DNA of 64,000 nt. Origin: Achatina immaculata. Taxonomy: Eukaryota > Mollusca > Gastropoda > Stylommatophora > Achatinidae. Of the stretch, positions 14,070-27,435 are shown one piece after another. A program made the position numbers and the translations under genes. Each line of letters starts with the position of its first letter. Positions within the stretch are counted from its first letter, which is position 1. The notes below the pieces were generated by a model, which was not told the origin of the DNA, ran no database searches, and saw only the letters and a program-made list of their open reading frames with translations. Location of the stretch: positions 43,964,768-44,028,767 of the forward strand of contig CM019699.1 of assembly GCA_009760885.1 (NCBI GenBank), given 5' to 3'.

Positions 14070-14752
14070 AAGTTTTTGAGACGTTAAGTTATACAATCCT
14101 AGCTACAAAGTTTTCCAGACACGTAAGTTGTACAATCCTAGCTATAAAGTGTTTGAGACGTTTAAGTTATAAAATCCTAGCTACAAAGTTTTCCAGACAC
14201 GTTAAGTTGTACAATCCTAGCTATAAAGTGTTTGAGATGTTTAAGTTATAAAATCCTAGCTACAAAGTGTTCCAGACACGTAAGTTGTACAATCCTAGCT
14301 ATAAAGTGTTTGAGACGTTTAAGTTATAAAATCCTAGCTACAAAGTTTTCCAGACACGTAAGTTGTACAATCCTAGCTATAAAGTGTTTGAGACGTTTAA
14401 GTTATAAAATCCTAGCTACAAAATGTTTCAGACCGTAAGTTGTACAATCCTAGCTACAAAATGTTTCAGACACTAAGTTGTACAATCCTAGCTATAATTT
14501 CAGACACTAAGTTGTACAATCCTAGCTATAATTTCAGACACTAAGTTGTACAATCCTAGCTATAATTTCAGACACTAAGTTGTACAATCCTAGCTATAAT
14601 TTCAGACATGTAAGTTGTACAATCCTAGCTATAATTTCAGACACGTAAGTTGTACAATCCTAGCTATAAAATATTTCAGACACGTAAGTTGTACAGTCCT
14701 AGTTACAGAATGTTTCAGACACGTAAGTTGTACAATCCTAGCTACAAAATGA
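14070..14752 (+). repeat. Two-phase minisatellite: ~80-bp dimer then ~33-bp monomer
   Basis: The left half alternates two ~40-bp half-units sharing aatcctagcta (gttttccagacacg and gtgtttgagacg variants). The right half repeats only the shorter atttcagacactaagttgta unit. The shared core suggests the dimer formed first and one half was later amplified alone. Confidence 0.93.
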
Positions 14753-15374
14753 TTGTTCTTTAGATGTTATACAGTAAATCAGTCCAGGCAACCGAACGCC
14801 TCAGACACTTAAGGCGTCGCCAGAATTAAATCTGGCGAGAGGCAAACCAAGATCTGGGATTAAGCTTATGTTTTACAACTTCCTGTTTGAACAAGTTCTG
14901 GCAGATGGGGAGTGTACATGAGGCAGTTTAAAATGCTGGCAGAGTGGTCGTTATATTCTTGTTTCTTCTCTTAACAGTTACATGGGTTGATGTGGTTCCA
15001 AGCAGGTTCTTATTGTTCACAAACAAATGTTCTTGAGATAACAAACTGCACAATTGAATGAAAGGCTGTAAGACTGGTGCGGAGATAGAGCAGTGGAAGT
15101 GAACTCTGATGGGCGAAGTTCATCTTTTTCAGTATCAAACAAAGACTATTTAGATCAAAACATTCACATTTGTAGCTAGTGTAGATTACTTTACATCAAG
15201 TAAATGTAATGACTGCTTCTGATTGGCTAGACGGTCTCTTAGACCACAAGTCTGGGCCATTGTTAATGAAACATTAGTGTTGCATATCAACAGTATGGAA
15301 AGATGTTCCTTGTTGTGTAGGCCGGTCTTTAATAGGCGTATTGTAAATACTGAAATCACAGATTTATACAGTGA
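14753..15374. other. Unassigned intronic sequence
   Basis: No domain, element or repeat recognised. It ends at the target site of the LINE copy at 15390. Confidence 0.4.
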
Positions 15375-15389
15375 TATTTCTGTTATACT

Positions 15390-15650
15390 GACAACAATTA
15401 TTGAGGAAAGACGCTGGCGATGGTTGGGACATGTGCTCCGAATGACTGATAACTCACTACCAAAAATAGCACTAAGATGGACACCACAGGGGAACAGAAG
15501 TAAGGGTAGACCAAAAGAGACATGGAGAAGAACAACAGAAAGGATGTTGAGCAATAGAGGGCTCACCTGGGCAAGAGCAGAAAAAAAGGCGAAGGACAGG
15601 CATTTGTGGAAAACCCTTGCGGAAGCCCCATGTGCCCTGGGCACTTAAGG

Positions 15651-15685
<35 letters not shown>
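15390..15685 (+). mobile_element. 5'-truncated LINE copy with (GA)n tail and target-site duplication
   Basis: Encodes the last ~85 residues of a LINE ORF2: RRWRWLGHVLRMTDNSLPKI, then ALRWTPQGNRSKGRPKETWR and EAPCALGT before TAA. A ttcag spacer and a (GA)n run of about 30 bp follow. atttctgttatactg at 15375-15389 recurs (one mismatch) at 15686-15700, so the ends are defined by a 15-bp duplication. A nearly identical shorter copy lies at 60602-60817. Confidence 0.9.
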
Positions 15686-15689
<4 letters not shown>

Positions 15690-15782
15690 CTGTTATATTG
15701 TAAACTCTTTGTTTCAACATTCCGGTTTGTTTCAACATTTCTCTTTGTTTCAACATTCCTGTTTTTTTTTCTTCTGTATTAG

Positions 15783-16322
<540 letters not shown>

Positions 16323-16611
16323 GCATCAGACTCTTCCCTCCTTGTACTGTCCACTTACTATCTGTGTGTAAATATGGCATATGATCATGTGTGTATGTGT
16401 TTTATGTTTGTTGTAATCAAAATAAACACATTTTTTTTCTTATTTCTTTACTCATACTATCTTACTGCCTTCCTTTATTCATACTTTCTTTATCTCATAA
16501 GTTTTTACTGTATTTATTGTTTCTTTGTTTACTAAGAATTTCTTTCTTTATTTATTTCTTTATTCATCAGATTGCTTCGTATTTTTTCTGTTTGTTCAAT
16601 CATTTATTCTC
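16323..16611. other. AT-rich unassigned sequence
   Basis: T-rich low-complexity intron. Nothing recognised. Confidence 0.4.
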
Positions 16612-16675
16612 CCTCTCTCTCTTTCTCTCTCTTTCTCCCTCTCTCTCTCTTTCTCTCTCTTTCTCTCTCTCTTTT

Positions 16676-16727
<52 letters not shown>
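16612..16727 (+). repeat. Long (TC)n/(TTTC) microsatellite
   Basis: About 115 bp of CT runs broken by ttt. It is almost pure pyrimidine on the + strand and could form triplex DNA. Confidence 0.97.
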
Positions 16728-16882
16728 GTACAAAATTTAGACCTCTTGCTTGGTTCAAACAATAAAATAGAACATGGTCTCCGTTTGTGTTATGTTACAG
16801 GCGCCCTCCTCCTCGATGGCACATCTGCCTGTTTCTGAGTACTCTGTGCAGCTGTGTGACCATTCCGTCAGTCATTCAGTCA

Positions 16883-16972
16883 GTTCACTCATAGTGTAGT
16901 CTTTCAGACTCATAGTGTAGTCTTTCTGACTCATAGTGTAGGCTTTCTGACTCATATTGTAGTCTTTCTGAA
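16883..16972 (+). repeat. ~21-bp repeat, ~4 copies
   Basis: Core gactcatagtgtagtctttc. Confidence 0.85.
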
Positions 16973-17164
16973 TCTTTCTACCCATGTCCATGTTATATGG
17001 CTAGCTGTTGCTAGTTCAGTATCTTCACTGTTCTCTACATGTCGTATTTGATTTATTGTTGGCAGTGCTCTGAAGAGGAGAACATTTTCAGATTACTTTT
17101 TCCTATGGGAATCTGTTTAATCAAACTTTCCGGCACCTTCTGTCCCAACATTCTTAACACACTA

Positions 17165-17527
17165 TAATCTAGAGAAATACTGGTCTACAAAAATGCATTG
17201 TAGAGAAACTCGGATTTGTAAAAATCGTGTCTAAACAAGCCCTTGTCTATAGAAACTGGTGTAGAGATACTCTGATTTACAAAAATCTTGTCTGAACAAA
17301 CCCCTGTCATTTGAGACACTGGTCTGAAAAAAAAAAATCGTAGTCCAGAAAAATACTAGTCTAGAAAAATACCAGTCCAGAAAAATTGTATCTAGAAAAA
17401 TACTAGTCTAGAAAAATCATAGTCAGGAAAAATACTAGTCTAGAAAAAACGTAGTCTATAAAAATACTAGTCTAGAAAAATCATAGTCTAGAAAAGTACT
17501 AGTCTAGAAAAATCGTAGTCTAGGAAA
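17165..17527 (+). repeat. Diverged short-unit repeat
   Basis: Many imperfect copies of tactagtctagaaaaat, most regular at 17340-17527 and decaying to the left. Confidence 0.8.
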
Positions 17528-17984
17528 GTAACACACAATAATTAGTGTATAAGTATATGACTATACACTGCAGCTCAGCTGTGATACCAAAATGTATAAA
17601 ATGGGGGGGGGAGGGAGGGGGGAAATAGGATCAGCTTTATTACTTAACCATTACAAAGTTGTGACGTTTCGGCGTGAGCCTTAATCATACAACAACACAC
17701 AGGACGAAGAAACAGAGAGAGGAGATCAGGTATAGATTCAACGGTGTACTCGTTAAGTAATAAAACTGTTCCTACTTTTTTCCTAGTTTATATATTTTAG
17801 TCTAGGAAAGAGACACAAGAGAACAGAGGAAGTAGATTCTGATTTATTTTATTTCATACCAAAGCGTGGGCGTGGCAGTCCATGCATCAGACAGGAGAAA
17901 CCTGACGGGAAAAGCGAGTTTTACTGTCAGGTCGTGGAACAGAGCAGATACCTGCTGCTTCAGTTCAGTGTGTTCGCCTTTCAT
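17528..17984. other. Unassigned, with a G-run and a possible element end
   Basis: Contains a G-rich tract at 17603-17622. acaaagttgtgacgtttcgg near 17650 looks like a repeat-element terminus, but no second end or duplication was found. Confidence 0.35.
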
Positions 17985-18693
17985 TGTGTATCAGGTTATA
18001 CCTGGCTGGCTATTGTGTGAGGGTTTCATTGTTAGAAATGATACACGTGTATCATGTTATACCTGGCTGGCTGTTGTGTGAGAGTTTCATGTGATTGCTT
18101 GGCTGGCTGTTGTGTGAGGGTTTCATTGTTAGAAATGATACACATGTATCAGGTTATACCTGGCTGGCTATTGTGTGAGGGTTTCATTGTTAGAAGTGAT
18201 ACACGTATATCAGGTTATACCTGGCTGGCTATTGTGTGAGAGTTTCATGTGATTGCATGTCTGGCTATTGTGTGAGGGTTTCATGTGACTGCATGGGTGG
18301 GTATTGTGTGAGAGTTTCATGTGATTGCATGTCTGGCTATTGTGTGAGGGTTTCATGTGACTGCATGGGTGGCTATTGTGTGAGAGTTTCATGTGATTGC
18401 ATGGCTGACTGTTGTGTAAGTGTTTCATGTGATTGCATGGCTGGCTATTGAGTGAGAGTTTCTTGCGATTGCATGTCTGGCTATTATGTGAGAGTTTCAT
18501 GTGATTGCATGTGTGGTTATTGTGTGAGAGTTTCTTGTGATTGCATGTGTGGTTATTGTGTGAGATTTTCATGTGATTGCATGACTGGCTATTGTGTGAC
18601 GGGTTTCATGTGATTGCATGGCTGGCTATTGTGTGAGAGTTTCATGTGATTGCATGGCTGGCTATTGTATGAGAGTTTCATGTGATTGCATGG
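17985..18693 (+). repeat. 36-bp minisatellite, ~20 copies, with longer units at left
   Basis: Core gtttcatgtgattgcatggc. The first units are ~60 bp and include ttagaaatgatacac, replaced further right by the short unit. Confidence 0.95.
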
Positions 18694-18847
18694 CTGCAGC
18701 GGAGGGAAGAGCTTAACATTCCTTTATCGTTGTTGCAGAGCGCAGCAGAAGACCACATGGTAATTTTTTTTCTCATTTTGTGAATTACTTCATCCATAGA
18801 GGTGATACAATGACTCTTTTATTTCATACATTGAACGGGTCAGTTCC

Positions 18848-18894
<47 letters not shown>

Positions 18895-19798
18895 AATGAG
18901 GAAGAAGAGACGATCATTCCAGATTCATTCTTTCATTGCAACACACTGGCAGTGTTAGTAGTTCCAGCACACTTTAGCCAATCAATTCCCAGAGCTGTAT
19001 GTAGGTAGTATAGTCTAGATAAAATGAAAAGTAGCACGTTTCTAACCAAGCCCGTAGTTTTAAATTATAGAGCAAGTTCCTCTCAGATTCTGCCGGACTT
19101 TTTCATCAAAGTTTATTCAGCCACAGCATAAAGTTAGTTCAGTAGGGAAAGAGTTAAGTTTTTACTTAATTTAAGAAAGTGTTAGAAAACAGAACTTTGT
19201 TCTTGATTCGATCTCTCAGGAGCAGCAGCTCGGCGAAAATGTTGAAGCAAATAGCATAGTGTCGGATAGGGAGTGAATTACGACAACCTACAGACTGGGA
19301 ATGGAGCTGAAAATGTGCATTTCGCGGCAGAATTGACCACCGCGGGGACCACAGCAGCCCCTGTAGTGTTGGCCAAACTGACCCAGGTACCAGGAGCAGC
19401 AACGATGAAGTGGAAGAGGGTCTTGGCCAGCTGACACCTACGACATAATATTCGCTCCTTCAGAGACTAAACACTGGAAAGAAGAAGATGAAAATTCAGT
19501 TTCAATAAAAGTGGATAAATAATCTGAAAAGAAAACTGAAAGGGAAATAATCTTCAGTGGATTAAGCGGAGCCAGTTTGAGCACACAGGACTGGAAGATT
19601 ATTCTGTGCTGTTTGAACTGTCGTCGTGGGGTATAAGGCTACTGGTATTAGTTCTTGTTAGATCTTTAGGTAAGACAGGTGGGGAAGAGGCCGAAGTCAG
19701 GTTCAGAGTTTCTACAAACCATTTCATCAGTTACAAACTGCTTACCAACCGGAGTGTGTTCATTCGGTAAATAAGATATAAACTTATACATTCTCTCT

Positions 19799-19852
<54 letters not shown>

Positions 19853-20214
19853 AAACATACACATTCTGATTTTGCCTTTTGTGTATTTTCATCTTTCTTT
19901 CCTACGGATCTTGGAGATTATTATCTATGTGTGCGCTCATTGTGTGGTACTGAGATACATACACACAAACATACAAATATAACATCGTAGCTACAGCCGT
20001 GACTGTGAGAACATAACTGCAGCCGTGACCGTCAGAACATAGCTGCAGCCGTGACAACATCTGGTTGAATTTATAAAATCATGACTTTTATATTAAAAAA
20101 AAAAAGCTGTCACGCTCTGATTTTTTTTCCCATCTTTTTTTTTAATTGATATGTCATGTAGGCAGGTAATTCTATATATTTATTTCAGTTTTCGTCCGCG
20201 CGCGCGCGTGTATG

Positions 20215-20249
<35 letters not shown>

Positions 20250-20356
20250 ATGGCTGTAACTGCGCAGAACCAGTGTAGATGAACACTTGATAATGACAGA
20301 AAAGAAAACTTTGACCTTCTCTTATTTTCTCGCGTTTATTCCGGCCAATTTTCCCC
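18694..20356. other. Unassigned intronic sequence with GA/TC runs
   Basis: Mostly unrecognised. Holds (GA)n at 18851-18891, (TC)n at 19790-19847, a short cgcg run at 20197-20207, and (GA)n at 20217-20245. Open frames near 19166-19402 have no domain. Confidence 0.5.
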
Positions 20357-20793
20357 GAGTTTGTTTTCTTTCTTATGTTTGTTGCCAGTTTGTTTTCTGT
20401 CTTATGTTTGTTGGCAGTTTGTTTTCTGTCTTATGTTTGTTGGCAGTTTGTTTTCTGTCTTATGTTTGTTGGCAGTTTGTTTTCTTTCTTATGTTTGTTG
20501 CCAGTTTGTTTTCTGTCTTATGTTTGTTGCCAGTTTGTTTTCTTTCTTATGTTTGTTGCCAGTTTGTTTTCTTTCTTATGTTTGTTGCCAGTTTGTTTTC
20601 TGTCTTATGTTTGTTGGCAGTTTGTTTTCTTTCTTATGTTTGTTGCCAGTTTGTTTTCTTTCTTATGTTTGTTGCCAGTTTGTTTTCTTTCTTATGTTTG
20701 TTACCAGTGTGTTTTCTGTCTTATGTTTGTTGCCGGTTTGCTTTCCGTCTTATGTCTGTTGCCAGTTTGTTTTCTTTTTTATGTTTGTTGCCG
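20357..20793 (+). repeat. 29-bp minisatellite, ~15 copies
   Basis: Core gtttgttttctgtcttatgt. Because 29 is not a multiple of three and the unit has no stop in any frame, all three + frames stay open; none is a gene. Confidence 0.96.
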
Positions 20794-21385
20794 AGAGAAA
20801 GGTTTCGAGCTGCTGGCAGTAAACTCTGCCTGGAACTCATTAAGCTTTTCACTGGCAATGTTTGCTGCGCAGATTTGAGAGAGATGTAGGAGAGATTCAC
20901 TTTCTTCGGAGAGAGAGAGAGAGTGAGAGAGAGAGAATGTACTAAGGTTTTGAAATGAGAGTCATGAGACCTGTAGGAAGTATAGTTCCAGTCCACCCAG
21001 ACCTTACTTGACTTTCCGTATACTTTTTCTTGCTGCTGGGTTTTTTTTTTTTTGCTTTGTTTGTAAGGGTCTTTCTTTGTGTTGTAGTTTCAGTTGTTGG
21101 GTTTTGTAGTGTCGGTAGCTGTAGTTCTTGTAACTGTTGTTGTTGTGAATGTGGTAGCTGCTATTGTGATAGATATTGTTTTGATTCCAGTTGTTATGAA
21201 TGTGTTTCGCTGTTGTGCGAGGTGCTAGCGGAAAGTTCCGGGAATGATGCTAAAAATAACTACACACTTAATTTTATTAAGTTTGCTCGCCATCCCCGCT
21301 GAAATAGCCCCCTCTTCCACCCCTGGGAGCTCCCAGAAAGTTCTTTTCCTTAGGGAAGTCCAGTATCACCTGCGATTGTGCTCGG
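20794..21385. other. Unassigned intronic sequence
   Basis: Includes a (GA)n run at 20907-20936 and a T/G-rich stretch at 21030-21210 giving a Cys- and Val-rich open frame with no homologue that I recognise. Confidence 0.4.
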
Positions 21386-21571
21386 ATGTCATCTACAGTG
21401 TCATCTACGGTGTCATCTACAGTGTCATCTACAGTGTCATCTACGGTGTCATCTACAGTGTCATCTACGGTGTCATCTACAGTGTCATCTACGGTGTCAT
21501 CTACAGTGTCATCTACGGTGTCATCTACGGTGTCATCTACAGTGTCATCTACAGTGTCATCTACAGTGTCG
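21386..21571 (+). repeat. 12-bp repeat, ~15.5 copies
   Basis: agtgtcatctac units, with a/g alternation at one position in a semi-regular order. Frames read STVS repeats, an artefact of the 12-bp unit. Confidence 0.97.
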
Positions 21572-21640
21572 AAACGGTGGCTGTTGTTTCAGTTTGGGGA
21601 CCAAGGCTTAGCCACAGAGGACAAGATCTAGCAACACTTT

Positions 21641-23351
21641 ATGGTCTGTGATGATGGTAGAGGTGAGAGATGGGTGGTTGTTAATCTCCTGTGATGATGC
21701 TAGAGGTGAGAGATGGGTGGTTGTTAATCTCCTGTGATGATGCTAGAGGTGAGAGATGGGTGGTTGTTAATCTCCTGTGATGATGGTAGAGGTGAGAGAC
21801 GGTTGGTTGTTAATCTCCTGTGATGATGGTAGAGGTGAGAGATGGGTGGTTGTTAATCTCCTGTGATGATGCTAGAGGTGAGAGACGGTTGGTTGTTAAT
21901 CTCCTGTGATGATGCTAGAGGTCAGAGTTGGTGGTTGTTAATCTCCTGTGATGATGCTAGAGGTCAGAGTTGGTGGTTGTTAATCTCCTGTGATGATGCT
22001 AGAGGTGAGAGATGGGTGGTTGTTAATCTCCTGTGATGATGCTAGAGGTCAGAGTTGGTGGTTGTTAATCTCCTGTGATGATGCTAGAGGTGAGAGATGG
22101 GTGGTTGTTAATCTCCTGTGATGATGGTAGAGGTGAGAGATGGGTGGTTGTTAATCTCCTGTGATGATGCTAGAGGTGAGAGACGGTTGGTTGTTAATCT
22201 CCTGTGATGATGCTAGAGGTCAGAGTTGGTGGTTGTTAATCTCCTGTGATGATGCTAGAGGTCAGAGTTGGTGGTTGTTAATCTCCTGTGATGATGCTAG
22301 AGGTGAGAGATGGGTGGTTGTTAATCTCCTGTGATGATGGTAGAGGTGAGAGACGGTTGGTTGTTAATCTCCTGTGATGATGGTAGAGGTGAGAGATGGG
22401 TGGTTGTTAATCTCCTGTGATGATGCTAGAGGTGAGAGACGGTTGGTTGTTAATCTCCTGTGATGATGCTAGAGGTCAGAGTTGGTGGTTGTTAATCTCC
22501 TGTGATGATGCTAGAGGTCAGAGTTGGTGGTTGTTAATCTCCTGTGATGATGCTAGAGGTGAGAGATGGGTGGTTGTTAATCTCCTGTGATGATGCTAGA
22601 GGTGAGAGATGGGTGGTTGTTAATCTCCTGTGATGATGCTAGAGGCGAGAGATGGGTGGTTGTTAATCTCCTGTGATGATGCTAGAGGTGAGAGATGGGT
22701 GGTTGTTAATCTCCTGTGATGATGCTAGAGGTGAGAGATGGGTGGTTGTTAATCTCCTGTGATGATGCTAGAGGTGAGAGATGGGTGGTTGTTAATCTCC
22801 TGTGATGATGCTAGAGGTGAGAGATGGGTGGTTGTTAATCTCCTGTGATGATGCTAGAGGTGAGAGATGGTGGTTGTTAATCTCCTGTGATGATGGTAGA
22901 GGTGAGAGATGGGTGGTTGTTAATCTCCTGTGATGATGCTAGAGGTGAGAGATGGGTGGTTGTTAATCTCCTGTGATGATGCTAGAGGTGAGAGATGGTG
23001 GTTGTTAATCTCCTGTGATGATGCTAGAGGTGAGAGATGGGTGGTTGTTAATCTCCTGTGATGATGCTAGAGGTGAGAGATGGGTGGTTGTTAATCTCCT
23101 GTGATGATGCTAGAGGTGAGAGATGGGTGGTTGTTAATCTCCTGTGATGATGCTAGAGGTGAGAGATGGGTGGTTGTTAATCTCCTGTGATGATGCTAGA
23201 GGTGAGAGATGGGTGGTTGTTAATCTCCTGTGATGAAGCTAGAGGTGAGAGTTGGTGGTTGTTAATCTCCTGTGATGATGGTAGAGGTGAGAGATGGGTG
23301 GTTGTTAATCTCCTGTGATGAAGCTAGAGGTCAGAGTTGGTGGTTGTTAAT
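21641..23351 (+). repeat. 43-bp minisatellite, ~40 copies, with higher-order structure
   Basis: Core tgtgatgatgctagaggtga. Three variants (gagatgggtgg, gagacggttgg, cagagttggtgg) occur in a repeating order across 21780-22560. The right part (22560-23250) is nearly uniform. Confidence 0.97.
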
Positions 23352-23562
23352 CGTCTCACAAAACTCAAGTCACGCGGCAGGAAGTATCTGCTTCTCGTCA
23401 ACTGTTAAGAGTCGGTGAACAAACTTGGCCGGAACGCGATTGCCTGTTCAGATTTTATGCCAGAATCTCCTACCAGACACTGTGTTGTTTTCACCTGTTG
23501 TGAGAGAGAAGATGGATGGTTCAGCGGAGATCCTCGCTCATGAGTTTTGTTTTTCTTTAGTT

Positions 23563-24466
23563 ATTCTTCCATGTATGTACCTAACTTTCTTATCTCTGGT
23601 GGAAGTTATTCTTCCATGTATGTAGCTTTCTTATCTCTGTTGAAAGTTATTCTTCTATATATGTAGCTAGCTTTCTTATATCTGGTGGAAGTTATTCTTC
23701 CATGTATGTAGCTAACTTTCTTATCTCTGGTGGAAGTTATTCTTCCATGTATGTAGCTTTCTTATCTCTGTTGAAAGTTATTCTTCTATATATGTAGCTA
23801 GCTTTCTTATATCTGGTGGAAGTTATTCTTCCATGTATGTAGCTAACTTTCCTATCTCTAATAGGAGTTATTCTTCCATATATGTAGCTAACTTTCTTAT
23901 CTCTGGGGAAGTTATTCTTCCATGTATGTACCTAAACTTTTTGATCTCTGGTGGAAGTTATTCTTCTATATATGTAGCTAGCTTTCTTATATCTGGTGGA
24001 AGTTATTCTTCCATGTATGTAGCTAACTTTCCTATCTCTAATAGGAGTTATTCTTCCATATATGTAGCTAACTTTCTTATCTCTGGGGAAGTTATTCTTC
24101 CATGTATGTACCTAAACTTTTTTATCTCTGGTGGAAGTTATTCTTCCATGTATGTACCTAACTTTCTTAAGTCTGGTGGAAGTTATTCTTCCATGTATGT
24201 ACCTAACTTTCTTAAGTCTGGTGAAAGTTATTCTTCCATGTAGGTAGCTAACCTTCTTAAGTCAGGTGCAAGTTATTCTTCCATGTATGTACCTAACTTT
24301 TTCTTATCTCTGGTGGAAGTTATTCTTCCATGTATGTAGCTAACTTTTTCTTATCTCTGGTGGAAGTTATTCGTCCATGTATATAGCTAACTTTCTTATC
24401 TCTGGTGGAAGTTATTCTTCCATGTATGTACCTAACTTTTTCTTATCTCTGGTGGAAGTTATTAAA
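23563..24466 (+). repeat. ~44-bp minisatellite, ~21 copies
   Basis: Core gttattcttccatgtatgta. A ~180-bp block (cctatctctaataggag to tacctaaactttt) appears twice, at about 23840-24000 and 24020-24130, so multi-unit segments were copied together. Confidence 0.95.
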
Positions 24467-24788
24467 GAACTACTTTCCTTGTGTTAACAAGAACAGTTTA
24501 CCTGATGCCACATACTGCACATGGTAGCTGATGTTAAAACAGCAAGCAAGTTTATTTGATATGTGTGTGTGTGCGTGCGTGCGTGCATGTGGTGGGTGGA
24601 TACGTTGAAGGGAGAATAAAATTAAAACATACACTAGAAGAATCTGAGTCGGGTGGATGGTTGTCTCACAGCTGGTTATAATCATTGTTATTGTTTGCTT
24701 GTGTCATCCCTGGATTCTGAGAATTGTCTTTCTCTTATTTTCCATCTTTTCTCACAGCCTAGAACAGAGGGCTCACAGGGCCTTGACT
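24467..24788. other. Unassigned intronic sequence
   Basis: A gtgtgcgtgcgtgc run near 24563-24590. Nothing else recognised. Confidence 0.4.
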
Positions 24789-25087
24789 GAATGACTGACA
24801 TGTCTTCAATATGTAGTAGATGATTGACTGACATGTCTTCAATATGTCGTAGATGATTGACTGACATGTCTTCAATATGTAGTAGATGATTGACTGACAT
24901 GTCTTCAATATGTAGCAGATGATTGACTGACATGTCTTCAATATGTAGCAGATGATTGACTGACATGTCTTCAATATGTAGTAGATGATTGACTGACATG
25001 TCTTCAATATGTAGTAGATGATTGACTGACATGTCTTCAATATGTAGTAGATGATTGACTGACATGTCTTCAATATGTAGTAGATGG
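24789..25087 (+). repeat. 33-bp minisatellite, 9 copies
   Basis: Core gacatgtcttcaatatgtag. The unit is 11 codons, which explains two long - strand frames. Confidence 0.97.
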
Positions 25088-25159
25088 AACTGTGGTCTAG
25101 TTAGTTCTGTGACAACCAAACACGAACATTTACTTTTGTAAAATAGAAATTGTTCATAA

Positions 25160-25857
25160 ACATGGTTATAGTTAGACAGCACATATCATACACATGGTTA
25201 TAGTTATACAGCACAGATCATACACATGATTGTAGTTAGACAGCACAGATCATACACATGGTTATAGTTAGACAGCACATATCATACACATGGTTATAGT
25301 TATACAGCACAGATCATACACATGATTGTAGTTAGACAGCACAGATCATACACGTGGTTATAGTTAGACAGCACAGATCATACACATGGTTGTAGTTATA
25401 CAGCACAGATCATACACATGATTGTAGTTATATAGCACAGATCATACACGTGGTTGTAGTTATACAGCACAGATCATACACAAGGTTGTAGTTATACAGC
25501 ACAGATCATACACATGGTTATAGTTATACAGCATTGATCATACACATTGTTATAGTTCGACAGCACATATCATACACATGGTTATAGCACAGAACATACA
25601 TATGGTTATAGTTATACAGCACAGATCATACACATGGTTATAGTTATACGGCACATATCATACACATGGTTATAGCACAGATCATACATATGGTTATAGT
25701 TAGAAAGCACATATCATACACATGGTTATAGCACAGATCATACACATTGTTATAGTTCGACAGCACATATCATACACATGGTTATAGTAAGATAGCACAT
25801 ATCATACACATGGTTATAGTTAGACAGCACATATCATACACATGGTTATAGCACAAA
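25160..25857 (+). repeat. 32-bp minisatellite, ~22 copies
   Basis: Core cagatcatacacatggttat. Some units at the right lack agttagaca, giving ~20-bp short units. Confidence 0.96.
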
Positions 25858-25917
25858 TGGAAACTGATATAAACTATCCTAACACACTAACCTGAGCCTG
25901 GCTACAGTAGAAAGAGT

Positions 25918-26965
25918 TAAATCTCCGTACAAGAAGTGTGTAGGAGAATAGACACAGTCACGAAAGTGGTAGAAATCTCCGTACAAGAAGTGTGTAGGAG
26001 AATAGACACAGTCACGAAAGTGGTAGAAATCTCCGTACAAGAAGTGTGTAGGAGAATAGACACAGTCACGAAAGTGGTAGAAATCTCCGTACAGGAAGTA
26101 TGTAGGAGAATAGACTGTCACGAAAGTGGTGGAAATCTCCGTACAGGAAGTATGTAGGAGAATAGACTGTCACGAAAGTGGTGGAAATCTCCGTACAGGA
26201 AGTATGTAGGAGAATAGACTGTCACGAAAGTGGTGGAAATCTCCTTACAGGAAGTATGTAGGAGAATAGACTGTCACGAAAGTGGTGGAAATCTCCGTAC
26301 AGGAAGTATGTAGGAGAATAGACTGTCACGAAAGTGGTGGAAATCTCCGTACAGGAAGTATGTAGGAGAATAGACTGTCACGAAAGTGGTGGAAATCTCC
26401 TTACAGGAAGTATGTAGGAGAATAGACTGTCACGAAAGTGGTGGAAATCTCCGTACAGGAAGTATGTAGGAGAATAGACTGTCACGAAAGTGGTGGAAAT
26501 CTCCGTACAGGAAGTATGTAGGAGAATAGACTGTCACGAAAGTGGTGGAAATCTCCTTACAGGAAGTATGTAGGAGAATAGACTGTCACGAAAATGGTGG
26601 AAATCTCCGTACAGGAAGTATGTAGGAGAATAGACTGTCACGAAAGTGGTGGAAATCTCCTTACAGGAAGTATGTAGGAGAATAGACAGTCACGAAAGTG
26701 GTGGAAATCTCCGTACAGGAAGTGTGTAGGAGAATAGACTGTCACGAAAATGGTGGAAATCTCCGTACAGGAAGTATGTAGGAGAATAGACTGTCACGAA
26801 AGTGGTGGAAATCTCCTTACAGGAAGTATGTAGGAGAATAGACAGTCACGAAAGTGGTGGAAATCTCCGTACAGGAAGTGTGTAGGAGAATAGACACAGT
26901 CACGAAAGTGGTAGAAACCTCCGTACAAGAAGTGTGTAGGAGAATAGACAGTCAGAAAGTTGTAG
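25918..26965 (+). repeat. 52/54-bp minisatellite, ~20 copies
   Basis: Core ggagaatagactgtcacgaa. Outer units are 54 bp (agacacagtcacg) and inner ones 52 bp (agactgtcacg). A ctccttac variant recurs about every third unit, indicating block copying. Confidence 0.97.
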
Positions 26966-27435
26966 TATGGTTTGTTGCTGGTTGTAGTGAAGGATTTAGC
27001 TTAGTGTGAAGACAGTGATAGAAATACGTAACTACTATAAAATATCGTGGACATCTTTATCTGTAGATTACCTGGAAGTTTGTTAATAGGGACTGGAAAA
27101 TGTTTTAAAACAGTTCTTTGGCAGACAGCGGCTTGTGGTAGATTTAGAAGACCGTACATAGACGGATGTTGTCAGAAATCTAGGCTCAAGCATGCTGATA
27201 GCGTGGTGGTATTGCCGAAAACCTTACATAAGAAATCTGGACCCCTCATCTTGTGTACGTCACAGTGTTCATCTCATGTAGGTATCAACACAAAACCTGG
27301 ATCAGAAGTGTGGCTTGATGGCTGTTAGCTGTAGTTTGTCGTCACATCTGATCAAACTAGAGCTTTGGCTGGCAGCGATACTATAGGTGTACTCTGACTA
27401 ACTACAAGGCATTGTTGTGGCAGCTGTGCACGGGA
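26966..27435. other. Unassigned intronic sequence
   Basis: A 93-codon + frame at 27047-27328 has no recognisable domain. Confidence 0.4.

Noticed and set aside
21030..21302. Cys/Val-rich 90-codon frame as a secreted peptide
   Set aside because: The region is T/G-biased low complexity, the Cys pattern has no regular spacing, and no homologue is recognised.
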